Of a stretch of DNA of 64,000 nt, positions 9,514 to 21,756 are shown one piece after another. The stretch is taken from the NCBI GenBank assembly GCA_001600415.1, contig BCJX01000003.1:2170761-2234760 (forward strand), read 5' to 3'. The position numbers and the translations under genes were made by a program. Position 1 is the first letter of the stretch, and each line of letters begins with the position of its first letter. The DNA comes from Pascua guehoae (taxonomy: Eukaryota; Basidiomycota; Tremellomycetes; Trichosporonales; Trichosporonaceae). A model generated the notes under the pieces. The model had not been told where the DNA came from. It saw only the letters and a list, made by a program, of their open reading frames with translations, and made no database searches.

Positions 9514-11813
9514 TTACTGCCACTCCATGCGCGCGTACTTGCCAAAGACCTCGTTGATCAGTGTACCCTGCGCGTACGGCTTGAAGTCGTCAAAGGTTAT
9601 CTTGAGCTCGGGCGCGAGGACATTCGCGGCGGTCACTGCGATTAGATAAGCACAGCAGGAACGGACTCACAAAAGTCGTCCATGGCAAAGTCCATGACAA
9701 CGACGTCAATCTCGACATCGTCTTCGACCTCTGGCATGGGAGTTTGGATAAAGTCGCTGCTGGGTCAATGGCGCTCGCCTATCAATACCCACACTTGGTA
9801 GTCCGAGTATGGCACAGGGATATGCTCAATGTCATCGCCGCGACCGGGACACGCGTCCTTGGTCACATAACCGAGTGTGCGAGGTTTGCCGTGCGCGGCA
9901 AACGTGACCACATCCGTGTCGGCGAAGAGCTCGCTGGTAGTGTACTCGTACCACTGCTCCGCGAGCCAGTCGTTGTACACGCGGCGCACGTATGCCTCAT
10001 CCTCGGCACGAGAGGTCGCACTTGACATGGCCGAGGGTCGGAGCTTGGACGCGCCTGCACGGTTCATCTCCAACGTAATATTGCCAGCAAGACTGGCTGG
10101 GAGTCGAATATACAGGAACGCCGTAGTGAAGGGCGACACTGTCAGCTCGTCATTGCGGTCAAAGTCGCCCTTGAACTGCAGTGTCAGTGGTGTACCCTGA
10201 ATACCAACACCACTCACGACGTCGAAGCGGAGGCTACCGGAGTTGCCAATGATAATTCGCGGCCCATCGCGGAACTCGTCCTGAACAGCCGCGGGGAGGA
10301 CCTTCTGCTCAAACACAGTGATGATTGAGCGTGGGTGGCCATACGGGTGCCGAGTGAGGAAGTAGTCGTGGGGGACATAGCCGTAAGGGGTGGACAGGCG
10401 GAGCTTGTGGGCAAGGTCCTGGAGCGCATTGGTAATGTTGCGACCAAGTGGCGTGTCGAATGTCTCGTCGTCTGTGCCGGTGTGCCACTTGTACGAGACC
10501 GGGTTGGCATCGAGGTACCGCCTGTTCATAACGAGATCCGCGCCATCGTCGTTGCGCTTGTCGGGCAACGACGACGATGTAAACGCGACCGTCTCGAGGT
10601 AGCGTCCAGGCACGACGCTTGCACGAGTCAACAGCTGCCACGATCACAGGACTGCAGAACTCACGCAATTGATCGCCCGTCATACATAGTGCAGTCGCGC
10701 ACGTGTGTGTGGCCACCAAACACAAAGATTGGGACGCCGGGGTGGGTCTCGCGAATCTTTTCGTATACAGGCGTCCACTCCCCGGTCCAGCCACGAGCAG
10801 GCATGTGTCCTACGAGAACACTGGGCGTCAGGCAGAGAACAACACCGCGTAACAAAAGCCAGTACACACAAGTAGTCGGGTTCTTCCTTAATCGCCTCCA
10901 GGAACCATCCTTCCTGAGCCATCCTCGATGGAGATTGAATCGTGAGATTCCTGCTGTCAGCAAAGCCGGTGTCAATGGCCTACCGGTCATGTGCCTTGAC
11001 TGCGTGGTCAGTTGTGTCTGGAAGGGCCACTCACAGTCAAAAATAACACCAAAGGCAGTGACCTTGTTTCCCTGCTGAGTCTCAAACTTGGCATACTGGT
11101 CCGCAACAGGAACGCTGACAGCCCGCCCGTCTTCCTCGACGGTGATGTTGACGTTGGACGTGAGGTAACGTCCCCTCCATTGGTGGCGATGGTCGTAGAT
11201 CCATCGCGCCGACTCATACTTGTACAGCTCGTGGTTTCCAATCGCAAGCACGTCGTACTCGAGCATACCAAAGATGTCGTCCGCGGCCTCGGCGCTCGAT
11301 CGCGACGTTGACACGAGCCCGCTCCCGTCGTGGTGGTCTCCGGCGTCGACGACGAGAAGGTCCACACCACGCTGTGCCGCCTTTGCACGCATGTGCGTCA
11401 CAAACGAGGCGAAGCTGCCAAAGTCACCAGAGTAGTTCTGCTGTCAGTGCACGCCGGAGGAAGGTGCGGGGCCACGATAATCGCCCAATTTGCCACCCAA
11501 ACGTACAGGTTCAGGCCAAGTGTTCTGCACTGTCAGCTCGAATCACACCACAGTATCCACAACAAACACACATGCTGATGTCCTAGCAACCATCCTGTAT
11601 ATCAGCATTGGCCCAGACACGCGTCTCACCATGCGAGTCAGACGTGGAGATGAAGTTGGCGTCTCCCCAATCCAGTGGCCGCGTCGGCAGCGGGAGGACG
11701 GGCGGCGGGCGCAGGCTCGCTTGTGCATCGAGCGGATTGGGGTCGACACCGAGCACGAGGGCGTTCGCGATCGCGAGGAGGGGCAAGATGGGCGCGAGGC
11801 GCATGAGTGTCAT
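9514..11813 (-). CDS. secreted calcineurin-like metallophosphoesterase (5'-nucleotidase/UshA-like, yeast YHR202W type)
   Basis: The predicted protein has 638 residues in ten exons: 11813-11630, 11594-11572, 11524-11507, 11437-11035, 10999-10984, 10950-10870, 10820-10665, 10617-9793, 9759-9671 and 9635-9514. All phases close. The N terminus (MTLMRLAPILPLLAIANALV) is a signal peptide. Metallophosphatase motifs follow: SDSHG (D59, H61), DAGDHHDG (D106), GNHE (N143, H144), VGHMPARG (H247) and GGHTH (H279, H281). Exons 2, 3 and 5 are only 23, 18 and 16 nt. Joining them restores the family string HGWLLGHQHNTWPEPNYSGD, split across four exons. Introns are 33-69 nt. The family hydrolyses phosphate esters such as nucleotides outside the cell or in the vacuole; the substrate here is unknown. 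The splice site between exons 8 and 9 is the least certain. Confidence 0.88.
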
Positions 11814-12473
11814 GGTGAAGAAGTGGGTGGCAAAGGGAAGGTGGTGGCCACAAAATGAACGGGGATGGATTCATGTTTGAGGTCGTGCCGGTCATGGGCT
11901 TATCTCAGTCCCGAACGGGGCAGACGCGACCCCGGGGCCTCGAGTCACGTGCCTGAATTGCATCCGCCATCGGTCGTAGCCGTTGGTTACGTAATGAATT
12001 TCAAGGTTGTGATGAAGCGAGGGAAGCGAGTCCTGAAGCGGGCCGATTTCCCCGCTTCAGCGGGCGGCATTGTGCGGTAATGATGGGCCATGCCGCTCAT
12101 CCGCCGCTGGGCGCTGGGGTCAAGAGCGGGGCGCGCGTCTTTGTGTGCCAGGCAGGCCAGGGTGGTGGCGTCATTGGGCAAGTCACCCATTACGACCGTG
12201 TGCCAGTGCCTGCATTGTGCCTCTGAATGCCTTGGCTCGTTCACCCCGCGCGGCGTCCGCGGTGGGGGGGGGGGGGGGGCGGGGGGGGGGGGGGGGGGGG
12301 GGGGGGAGAAGAGAGCATGTGATGCGTGCCATCGGTGATCGACAGACACGGTACGCAGGACCGAACCAGAAGAGAGACAGAGAGAGTCACAACAGGCCCA
12401 AAACGCCAAGCAAGCAACCTGCATCTCCCCCATCTACATCTACATCGCATCTACCTATCCTCATGCCCTCACC
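11814..12473. other. divergent intergenic/promoter region with G tract
   Basis: This is the shared upstream region of the phosphoesterase (-) and the PP2C gene (+). It contains G runs at 12264-12279 and 12281-12306 separated by one C. The last 100 bp before 12474 are CA/CT-rich, as expected for a leader. No gene seen. Confidence 0.55.
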
Positions 12474-15400
12474 ATGACATTGCTCCGCCCCACCCTCCGA
12501 CTCCGACACACACTGCGACGGGGCGTGCACGACTACGTCCGTGGGACGACAAAAGATGGAAGTGAGTCAGGGCCCGGGGGCGGTCATGTGGTGACCGACG
12601 CGAAGATTTGGTGGGGTTCGATTCCGTTGTTGTGATGGGGCAAACGGCTGGCGACGGCTGGGAATGGGATGGCGGCGACACAAACGATGATGGCGAGGAG
12701 ACTGGGATACAAGAGGCATTGCGTAGGAGCCTCGTTGTGCATTGTCGAGCACATGGTACTGGTGAGCGGAGCTGCTGAAGGGCGGAGCAGCTGAGGGACG
12801 CGTAGCCGCGCGATGCCGCCCCAATGCCGCCGCCGCCTCCTTGCTACTGCCGCTGCCGACGCCGCCACCAATGTCCATGCCGACGCGTATACTTGCCTGC
12901 AGCTCGGCACACACATGACGTCTGCCGCAGGCTCGTCGAGTCTATGGCACATGGCCGTCACCCTCAGGCACACCGGCGTAACACCAACCCATCGCGTCCT
13001 CTGGACAAACGCACAAAGCCGTGCTACAGATCACAGCCAGGCAATACTGACCACACAGTTCCATACAAGGTTCCACTCTCATCGCCCAAGGTCGTGGGCA
13101 TCATCTCATCACGGGGCGATCGAGCGTAAGTTGACAAGCGAGCGAACATGTAGATGGGACTGCTGGGGCACAGAAGTTGTGCGGCGTTCGTGGTGGCCCC
13201 GAAGCGGAGATTGAAGATGCTAGGGGAGCCTCGAGACTGGGATACCCAGGCCCCAGGTCGGAGATCCCCTCGCTTTGTGAACAACAGGCGTGAGCTGATC
13301 CGGGACCGCCTGTTGGCCTGCGCTTCCTGCGTGGGTCTGAGGAAGCGGCCTTGGCAGGGAGGAGACGCGGGTCTGGCAGACACGAAGACCAACAACGTCT
13401 GTCTAGATCCTGCCGGCAGCTCCACTGTGCCCCCATCAGTTGCCCCAGCTTCGCCGTGATACTGGCGGTCAACGCTCTCCTTGCCAGACCCCCAGCACCG
13501 GAGCAACACGTCACCTCCCCAGCTCAACCACTCAACTGACACCTAGCTACCAAGAAGACCGGACATCAGTATGCACGGTCGACCTCAGCGGGGCCGAGAT
13601 TGCCAGCACGTTCGCCAACCTCCGACAGCCCCCAAAGTGGACCCCGCCAGCCGCGGACGAACCTGTGACAGTCGGCTTCTTTGGAATTTTTGATGGGTAC
13701 GTCTACGCTCGGACAAGTGGGGTGGAAGAGTCAGGCGGGAGACTCGGCGTTCTGAGCGGCAGAGGGGAGAACGTGCGTGTAGAGGTTTGGGAACGGCGAA
13801 TGAGGCAAGTGGAAGATTGGTGATGTGGGGATGGGATAACGGGCCGACGATACCCCGCAAGAATGGGGTGTGTCAGCGGAAATGAAGGCCGACAAGCGGA
13901 GCGGGGAGAGGGCCGACAGTGCGGGGGGGTTTGGGTTCCATACCCTGTTCGGCATGCCCGGACACCCGTATTGTTTAAACGCCGTGCCGCGGCGCCGCAT
14001 GTTTGTGCCGCCAGCGAGAGGTCTGTGCGGAGTCCGTGCGCAGCTTGTGTTCCCCGGGCCGTATGATGGTCCGTGCATGGCCAGACCGTGTGGCGCAATG
14101 TTTGGTGACTGGATACATTTGGCAGGGAAACACACGGGCGACCGGGAGCGGGTGAGGTGCACAGTACCTGGCCGCCGCGTGCATGTCTGTCACAGCAGCA
14201 CGATGACATTGTTCAACGTCACCAGAGTGTCGTCCCGACGACTGGCGCTGGCAGCTGTCGCCGCATTACATGACATCTGTCGTCGGGACCGAGAATGCCG
14301 TGGGCTTGGCCGCTCGCTTCACATTATCCTCGCAGACCTTCTTGCTAACCATGCAGTCATGGCGGTAACCAAGTCTCGTCCTTCCTCCAAGCAAACCTCG
14401 CCACGATCATTGAATCAGCGACGCCGGCCGATATCCCCGATTCGGTGTCATACACCGTCGAGCACGGGGGCTACTTTAAGCGTTGGCGTGGCGGCACGCT
14501 CCGGCGCTGGACCGACTGGACGCTCGGCGAGCGCGCAAAGGAAGACGACGTGTTGAGTTTAGAAGAGCGATTGACACTGGCATTTTTGAAGGTGCGTGAA
14601 CTGGGGGTTTGGGTTGAGCGGAGTGTCAATGCGGCATGCTGCGTTGTGCAGCGTGTCGTGCGTGTCCCCGACTTCGCTGCGCTCGCTTCCCTTGCTTGGC
14701 ATGGCTTGTTGCTGACGCTCAGGCGGACAAGGAGGTGCACGACGCAATTGGCGACAAGGCGTGGCACTGTGGCTCGACTGCGTCTGTCGTCCTCCTCCAG
14801 AGCTTGGATGACCCAGCCCAGCCACACTTTGCGTCTCAGAAGGTGCACCTGACAGTGGCGCAGGTCGGGTGAGTTTGCGTGTGGGAGAGCGAACAGCAGC
14901 TCTGCGTTTCCGCGTCACTTGTTAAACGCTCTGCGACATTGCTGACGCTCCCACCAGCGACACTCGTGTCCTCCTTGCGGACACCAAAAGTGGCGAAGTG
15001 ACAGCACTCACTGACCGGCACCATGCCGAGGCGCGAGTAGAGGCAGACCGCCTGCGTCGCATGGGGACAGACCGATTGGTCCAGGACAGTTTTGGCGAGA
15101 CACGGTGGATGGGTGCGATTGAGAACACCAGAGGGTGAGTCGTGCAGGATGTAACTGCTCCCTCGCTGACGCTCAGGTTTGGTGACTTTGACTACAAGCC
15201 CGAGGGCGTGACCGCCGAGCCCGAGGTCTCGACGCGCATCATCGACGGCTCGAAGCACGCATACCTCATCCTCGTGACGGACGGCCTGACATCGATGCTC
15301 TCCGACCAGGAGCTCGTTGACCTGGCCCGCAACGCGTCCGACCCGACGCGCGCGGCCAAGACGATTGTCCACTTTGGCGAGGACCTGGGTGCGCAGGACA

Positions 15401-15528
15401 ACTGTACCTGCATCGTCGTGCCATTGGCCGGGTGGGGCCACATTGGCGGCGAGGACTCGACCGAGGCGCGCCGAGAGTACCGGAGGCAGCAGGCAGGGCT
15501 GCTGAATACCCGCATGCAGAGGATGTAG
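12474..15528 (+). CDS. mitochondrial PP2C-type protein phosphatase (Ptc6-like)
   Basis: The model has seven exons: 12474-12561, 13059-13125, 13547-13696, 14357-14591, 14723-14868, 14958-15134 and 15177-15528 (404 residues). PP2C motifs are RGDRAYQEDR at the start of the domain, FGIFDGHGG (metal-binding D101), GSTASVVLL, DTRVLLAD, RGFGDFDYKP, VTDGLTSML (D323) and QDNCTCIVV (D362). This is a Mg/Mn-dependent Ser/Thr phosphatase. The N terminus MTLLRPTLRLRHTLRRGVHD is Arg-rich without acidic residues, like a mitochondrial presequence. The inserted segment after FLQANLATI (tyrosine/tryptophan-rich, YFKRWRGGTLRRWTDW) is typical of the fungal mitochondrial Ptc6 class, which is my reason for that comparison. 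The first three introns are unusually long here (497, 421 and 660 nt). Exon 2 is placed by motif continuity and is less certain than exons 3-7. Confidence 0.85.
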
Positions 15529-15821
15529 CGGGCGGACCGAAGCAGCTTCCTGCCGGCCAAGGACCAATGACGGCTGCTTGTGATGCTGGATTTGCTCAGC
15601 GAAGCGCACGAGAGTCGCATCATCTCACCTGCCTGGGCAGCCAGCTGGCGCCGGCAGCCGGGAGATATGTTGCGCGGCTGTCCCTCCGCACCCAGCCCCG
15701 CGTCATAACCTTGCAAGCATTGTGCTTGCGGCGACACGCGAGGAGCCGTATCCCATATGTTGCGCGACCGCGAGTTCTGACGCAACAACGACGATCAACG
15801 TGGCGGCCCATTCAGCAGGCA

Positions 15822-15852
<31 letters not shown>

Positions 15853-16394
15853 TTCTTTCCCCTGGTCTCCGTCGTCCCGTCGTCCGAGGCTCGAAACTGT
15901 ACAAGTAGTAGTATTACCTGGCCACACGTAATCTGGCTTTATATACCTCGAGGCGAACCTAGCATGCCCAGCAACACTGTAAATCGGATGCATGCCATGG
16001 CCGGTGCGTTCCATAGGTGTAGCGCTTTGGGTGTACGTGCTGCGTTTGGTGCGTGTGGGCGCCACACAGATAAGAGGTACACTAGTAAAAGTAGCCGTAC
16101 TATCTGCAGGCAGCCGGAGTTACGTGACGGCCTCATGGCACGACCCAGACCAACTCACACTATCTTGTCCATTCGCCAGCCTTCTCACTTGTCACATCCT
16201 CTCATACTTCAAACCATCCCAAGTCCTTAGCCATCACTCGTCCAACCCGTCCAGCCGCTTGATTTCCATCTTATCGTTGAGGGGGTGGGCATTCGCGTGT
16301 TTGCCGCGGGTAGATTCGTCCCTTTTCGTCATCTGCGCTAAGCATCCCACACGCCACGCTGTCGTCGGGTGGTACGTACTTGCCACGTCCCACA
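15529..16394. other. intergenic region with C tract
   Basis: This is the downstream region of the phosphatase and upstream region of the next gene. A 29-base C run lies at 15823-15851. The last 250 bp are pyrimidine-rich. No gene or RNA is supported. Confidence 0.5.
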
Positions 16395-17605
16395 ATGGCC
16401 CTCCTCGGCACCTCTCGCCTTACCCGCTCTTGCCGTCTGGGGTCCGTTGGTTCAGCTGTCCACGTCAAACCATTGTCAACTTGGGCTGCTATCAACGCCA
16501 AGCAGCTCAGCCCGGTCCTTGATGGCCTCGCTCTCCGACTGGCGCCGCACGTGCTACCAACACCCTTTAACGTTGTTCCGACCTACTTCAGGACCCACAC
16601 GGTCAAACTCTGGAACGACGACAATGTCAACCTTGAATACGCACCGCAGCTGTGGTCGGCGGTGGACCAGGCGCTTGTCGACATTGGCCCTCTCCCGTTC
16701 AAGTTTTGGGACACACCCATCCCGTTGGGCGGTGGATTGCAAGCCCCTTCAATGTCCACAGTGCTGCGCTGCGCCTCGGACAAGGCTGCCCAAATGAACA
16801 GACGCGGCATCGAGGGGCAAGCTGGAATGCAGGACTTCTTATCGCACTGCCTCTTCGCCCCCGTGAACACCATTCTCTCAATGCTCTACAGCGAGGCCGT
16901 TTACTGGCACGCCACAGGCATGGGGGCTTCAATGCCTGGTATGGAGCTCGTCGTACACGATCTCGGCCCTCGCGAGTGCCGCAGAAGCACAACCGCACCA
17001 AAACCAGACTACCCCGAGGCCCTCCCCGTGAACCCTTGCATCCCCGAAATCTTCCACGAGGTGCAGACCAACCGCAGAGCTTTCCGTGCAGTGCGCCCTC
17101 TGAGCTCTGTCGTGGTCATGGAAATCAATACAAGCACTGCACTCCGCCCGCGCGACTTGCGCAACCTCGTAACTCAAGTTAAGAACGGCGAGTTGGTGTT
17201 CACGCCTCGCGGCACGGTTGAGAAGGGCAATGCCGGTATTTGCCCCAAAAAGCGACCCAAGGCCTGCTTGCTAGTGGATGAAGTACGTCTATCTATATCC
17301 TCAACCTCTTGCCACTATTGTGTCTTGCTGACTTGTCGATGCAGATCTACAACGAGCTGTTCTTCCGTCAAGCCACCTACGCCATTCTCACCAACCTCGA
17401 GTCGTCGTTGCTCGTCCAGCGCACACCGGCCATCCCGAGCCCGGACGAGGACGAGCCTACCGCCACGCTGCTTTTCAGCGATGTCATTAAGCACGGTTCG
17501 ACTCGCTGGCACAAGTATCTCTGCTCGTCGCCGTTGCCCCTCATGCTGGGCATTTCCATCCTTGCTGCTCAGAAGCATGGATACTCCCCGCACATCTCGG
17601 TGTGA
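16395..17605 (+). CDS. unrecognised protein, possibly mitochondrial
   Basis: The gene has two exons, 16395-17282 and 17345-17605, 382 residues. The donor is GTACGT and the acceptor GATGCAG, and the 62-nt intron keeps phase 0 (VDE|IYNELFF). The first 45 residues contain several Arg/Lys and no Asp/Glu, which suggests a mitochondrial presequence. The body is globular in composition with no low complexity. It carries a WNDDNVNLEYAP segment, an EALPVNPCIPEIFHEVQTNR stretch and a C-terminal hydrophobic patch (SPLPLMLGISILAA). I recognise no domain. Codon use matches the neighbouring genes, the second exon continues cleanly and there are no internal stops, so I regard it as a real gene. Confidence 0.75.
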
Positions 17606-18276
17606 GGTCGGCCCGGTTGCGGTAAGAGGTCTGGAAGGTTTGGCACGCTGGGCTGGGCCTGTTCATTCAATCCACGAGCTACATGACACGGCCAAGCTGT
17701 TACGATGGATATGTACCAGTTGTATCCACGAGAATTTCGACAGGAGGAGATCCGAGTGATGCGCGGAATTTCCCAGAGTTGACTATTCTGTGAATGATGA
17801 TGATTGTTCAAGCTCATCCACAATCTACAGTGTCAAGGGTATATCAGTTAGGGGATACAGAGGGTCGTGGTCCTACTATCAGAGGCACAATCGTGGTGGC
17901 AAAGGGCATCAGAGAGAACGATTGGGTTGGTGAAGCAGATAGGGCAAAAAAGTGGCCCTTGTTCAGCATGAGATTGACATTGACACGCATCTATGTCCGA
18001 GCTATCGAGCTGCAGTCTTCAATTTGAGATTGCTGCAGTGGGTCATGGAAAAGAGCGATGCTAGAACACGGGTGTTGGTGTGGCGAGGGATCAACACTGC
18101 CTCGGCTATCGCCAGGGTGGGCGGACCTCCACCGCAGAGTGGCCCCCCGGGTGCCACACTGACTTGCCCCTGCAACGTCACTGCGCTCAATGCCTAGCCG
18201 CTTCCCAATCATCCATCCAACCCACCTTGTCAACTCGTCTCCATCCACACGACTCTGTCACGCCCCCCACACCAGC
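17606..18276. other. intergenic stretch
   Basis: This holds the downstream sequence of the unrecognised gene and the promoter of the sorting nexin. The sequence is AT-richer than the flanking coding DNA. Nothing else seen. Confidence 0.5.
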
Positions 18277-21255
18277 ATGGACGAGGAAGAGTCCTTTGCC
18301 CGCCTCCTCTCGGCGTCTACCCCGGCCCCACGCCCGACCCTCTACACCGCATCGTCTGATGCGGACCCGTGGGCAGACCCGTTTGGCGGCTGGGGCGCCG
18401 AGCCGAGTCTCCCGACCCCTCCGGCGCGCGACCCCGAACCACAGCCTCCGAGCCCCGAGCGCGCGTTCTCCGACCTCGTCAACTCGACTCCGAGCTTTGT
18501 GTCGCCGCCCGCGTTCCCTGCGGCCCCCGATCCGCCGTCGGTCATCCATGCGCGGGAGCGCGAGCTGGCTGGTGCAGGGGGCTCGGGCTTTGACGACTAC
18601 TCTGGGTCTGGGGGATGGCCTGGCGCTTCACCATCTTCGGTGCGTGGGCCATCGTCGACACACTCGCGCTCGCCCCGATCGCCCACCTCACCCTCGACCG
18701 TAAGGGTACAGGGCCCCCCGTCCCCCACGTCCCCTACATCCTCTACGGCGACCAATACGGCCGCTACCGCCGCCCGCCGCTCCCTCCCCGCCGGCCTCAT
18801 TGACGAGGACCTCCTCGCCGAGCACGACCCGCGGGCGAGCCTCGCGCGCGCGTTCGTAAAGTCGCAGCCTGCGCCAGTGCCCACGACTCCAGCTCCAGTG
18901 CACGAGACCAAGGCCTACGTGTTCCGGCCAGCCAAGGACACAAAGGACGCCGACTCGGGCGAAAAGACCGCCGACAAGGACGCGACTGCGGACCAGGATG
19001 ATGCCAAGGTCAAGACGGCCGAAGGCCCCGAAGAAGCCAGCTCCGCCCCAATTCCCACTCCTACCATCTCCGCCCCAGCTGATCCATCCAACCCCGCCAC
19101 CGTCCCCCTCCCCGTGTCTAGCGCACCGACGCCCACCGTCTCGCGCTCCAACACACCCGCGCCACGGGAACGCGAGGAGTCATCCGCTACAGGCGCATCT
19201 GTGACGGCACCAGGATCGGCGGCACCGGGGTCGACGGCATCGGGCTCCCCGCTTCCTGCACCGCACGGGGACCGCGTGAGCGTATCGCCCCTCGAGACGC
19301 CCGAGCGCGTGGGCACTTCGGACGACTATGGGTTCCGCAGTCTGGCGATCGGGGCCAACGGCACCCTCCCGACCCAGAGCCCGCCAGCGTCGCTTGGGCC
19401 GCGGTTCGGCGGACGCGGATGGGGTGCTGTGGATGACGAGGGACCGTTGACGGCTGGTCTTGGCGGGTTTGGCGGGTTCAATGCAGGTGGGGCTGGTGGA
19501 GGCGGTGGGTTTGGCGGCGATCCGTGGAGCGATGGCACGCAGCAGCCGTTGGGACAGGACCGCGCCCCCGAGGCCGAGGCCGAGGCCGACGCAGCGGACG
19601 ATTCGCCCTCGTCCGACGACGCACCACTGTCTGCGTCGGGTCCGTCGCGCCTCGCAACGGGCGGTCTCACTGCCGGCCCACCTGACGGGTCCACACCTGC
19701 ATCGCCACGCCGCTCCAAGCTCCTCAGCACGCCCGTCTTCCAGATCACCGTGGGCGACCCAACAAAGGTGGGCGACCCTGTCCGCGGACACGTCGTGTAC
19801 ACTGTGCGGACCAAGACGACGTCGCCACACTACCGGCGCGGCGAGTTTAGCGTGCTCCGGCGCTTTTCGGATTTCCTGTGGCTCTTTGACGCGCTCACGG
19901 CCAACAACCCTGGTGTGATCGTGCCGCCCGTGCCGGACAAGCAGCCGTTTGGACGCTTCCAGGACCAGTTTATCGAGACGCGCCGCGCCGCACTCCAGCG
20001 GTGCTTGGGCAAGATGGCCGCACACCCGATCCTGCAGCTGGACCCCGACCTGCGCCTGTTCCTCGAGAGCGACAGCTTTGCGCTCGACGTCAAGAACCGC
20101 CGCCCGCTGACCGACGCCGTGCCCTCTCCCGGCATCCTGGGCGGGTGGGGCCTCACGGGCCCGCGCTACGTCGAGCACGACGAGTGGTTTGACCAGCGCA
20201 AAGCCTACCTCGACCACCTCGAGACGCAGCTCAAGTCGTTCGCCAAGGCTCTCGATTCCGCATCCAAGGCGCGCGCCGACATGGCCGCGGCAGTCGGCGA
20301 TGTCGCAGAGGCGGCCGCAGCACTCGCCGACTCGGACCTCGGCGCCGCCATGGCCGCGGCCCTCGCGCGCCTCGCCGAGCTCGCACGCAAGGAAAAGACC
20401 ATGGGCGAGGAACAGGCCACGGCAGACGTCACACAGCTCCTCAACCTCGCAGACGAGTACGTCCGCTTGATTGCCTCGGTCCGCCTCGCGTTTGCCGCGC
20501 GCGTAAAGGCCTACCACGCCGCGCAGGCCACGGAGAGGGACGTCGGGCGCGCGATTGCCGCGCGCGACAAGGCAAGGCAGCAGGGCAAGCCGGTCGTTCT
20601 CCACGAGGTGCCAGATGTGAGTACATGACACGGCGTGCGAAGCGCGTCGAGGATGTGGGCCGTTTGGGCGAGAGCCAGCTTTGCGAGGGAGCTAGCCTTG
20701 GCATAGTTGGCAGTGGGGGGATCGGCCTCGGCATTGCCGCCCCGCAGGTAGTGGCGACTGCGCCCGCTGCAGCAGAGTCGGGGACAGCCCCGGCAACAGC
20801 CGGCAGCACAAGTTTGTCGTTGGCAGTTGCTGTACAACGAGGACGAGTAGGCCCCACCTCCGTCCGATGGCAGCACACGATCAACCAAATGAGAATGACC
20901 TCCAATCCCACAACCCAACCCCATTGTTCTTCTCCAACCACCCCCGTTACCCGCTGACAACCAGGCCGAACGCCGCTGGCGCGACGCGACGGCCGACTTT
21001 GACGCCCAGTCCAAGCTCGTAAAGTCGGAGTTTGCCCGCTTTGAGCGCGAGCGCGTCGACGAGTTCCGGCGCACGCTCGCGTCGCATCTCGACGCGCAGC
21101 TGGGGCGCCAGCGCGCGCTCGTGACCGCCTGGGAAGAGTACCATGCCATGCTGCTCAAGATGGTCCAGCGCGCCCAGGCCGTGCAGCAGCAGCAGATGGC
21201 GGCGGCGGCGCAGGCCCAGGCCCAGGCGGCACAGCAGGCACAGCAGGCGCAGTAG
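18277..21255 (+). CDS. sorting nexin with PX and Vps5/BAR domains (retromer, SNX1/Vps5 type)
   Basis: The predicted protein has 876 residues in two exons, 18277-20616 and 20965-21255, with a 348-nt intron. The first 480 residues are Pro/Ser/Ala-rich and probably disordered, with a Gly-rich patch near 400-420. A PX domain follows (about 485-600). It has the phosphoinositide-binding RRFSDF (R529), the PPVPDK loop (549-554) and a downstream Arg pair (RRAALQRCL). The rest (about 620-860) is a helical Vps5-type BAR region with alternating Ala/Lys/Glu, ending in a Q/A-rich tail. The family bends endosomal membrane and forms the retromer membrane coat with Vps17-like partners, recycling cargo from endosomes to the Golgi. 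The start MDEEESFARL was chosen over an upstream in-frame ATG because family members begin with an acidic segment and the extension is not conserved in type. Confidence 0.9.
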
Positions 21256-21756
21256 GCGCAGCAGGCGCAGTAGGTGTAACGTGCGTGGACGAAACGAGCG
21301 GACGAGCAGACGAGCAGACGAGCAGGGTAGAGGGTTGTGCATTGCAGGTGTCGAGTGTAGGAGTGCAGAGGCCGCGGTTGGGGGTTGTTGGAGTTGGAGT
21401 TCTACGTCCTACGATATGCCATGCGTACTTTGATCGACTGGTGAGGTGTGCGGCACAGCTGCTGCCAACTGCCACGTTCACGAACAGCATGATATTCTGT
21501 GCATTCGGTACACGACAGGTCTAGGTCTCACAACGCGCCAACAAGGGCAGTAACTACAAAACGACAGGTGCATGGATGGCTGGACCAGAACTGGTCCGCT
21601 GCCGTTCCTCCGGCAACTCTGGCAATCTTTACACTGGCTTCACAGGCTTACGTCGACGCCGTTCCTGCCTCAGACCATTCTTCCATTCCTACAATCTGCA
21701 CGTCCTTGGGTCTCCGAGTCCTCCATCCAGCCGTTCTTGATTCTTGGTTCTAGCGC
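21256..21756. other. convergent intergenic region
   Basis: This is a 3' region shared by the sorting nexin (+) and the BTB gene (-). It contains a short gcagacgagcaga repeat after the sorting nexin stop. No gene seen. Confidence 0.55.

Noticed and set aside
19180..20631. 483-codon minus-strand frame over the sorting nexin
   Set aside because: Lies antisense to a clearly recognisable PX-BAR gene and has no motif of its own.
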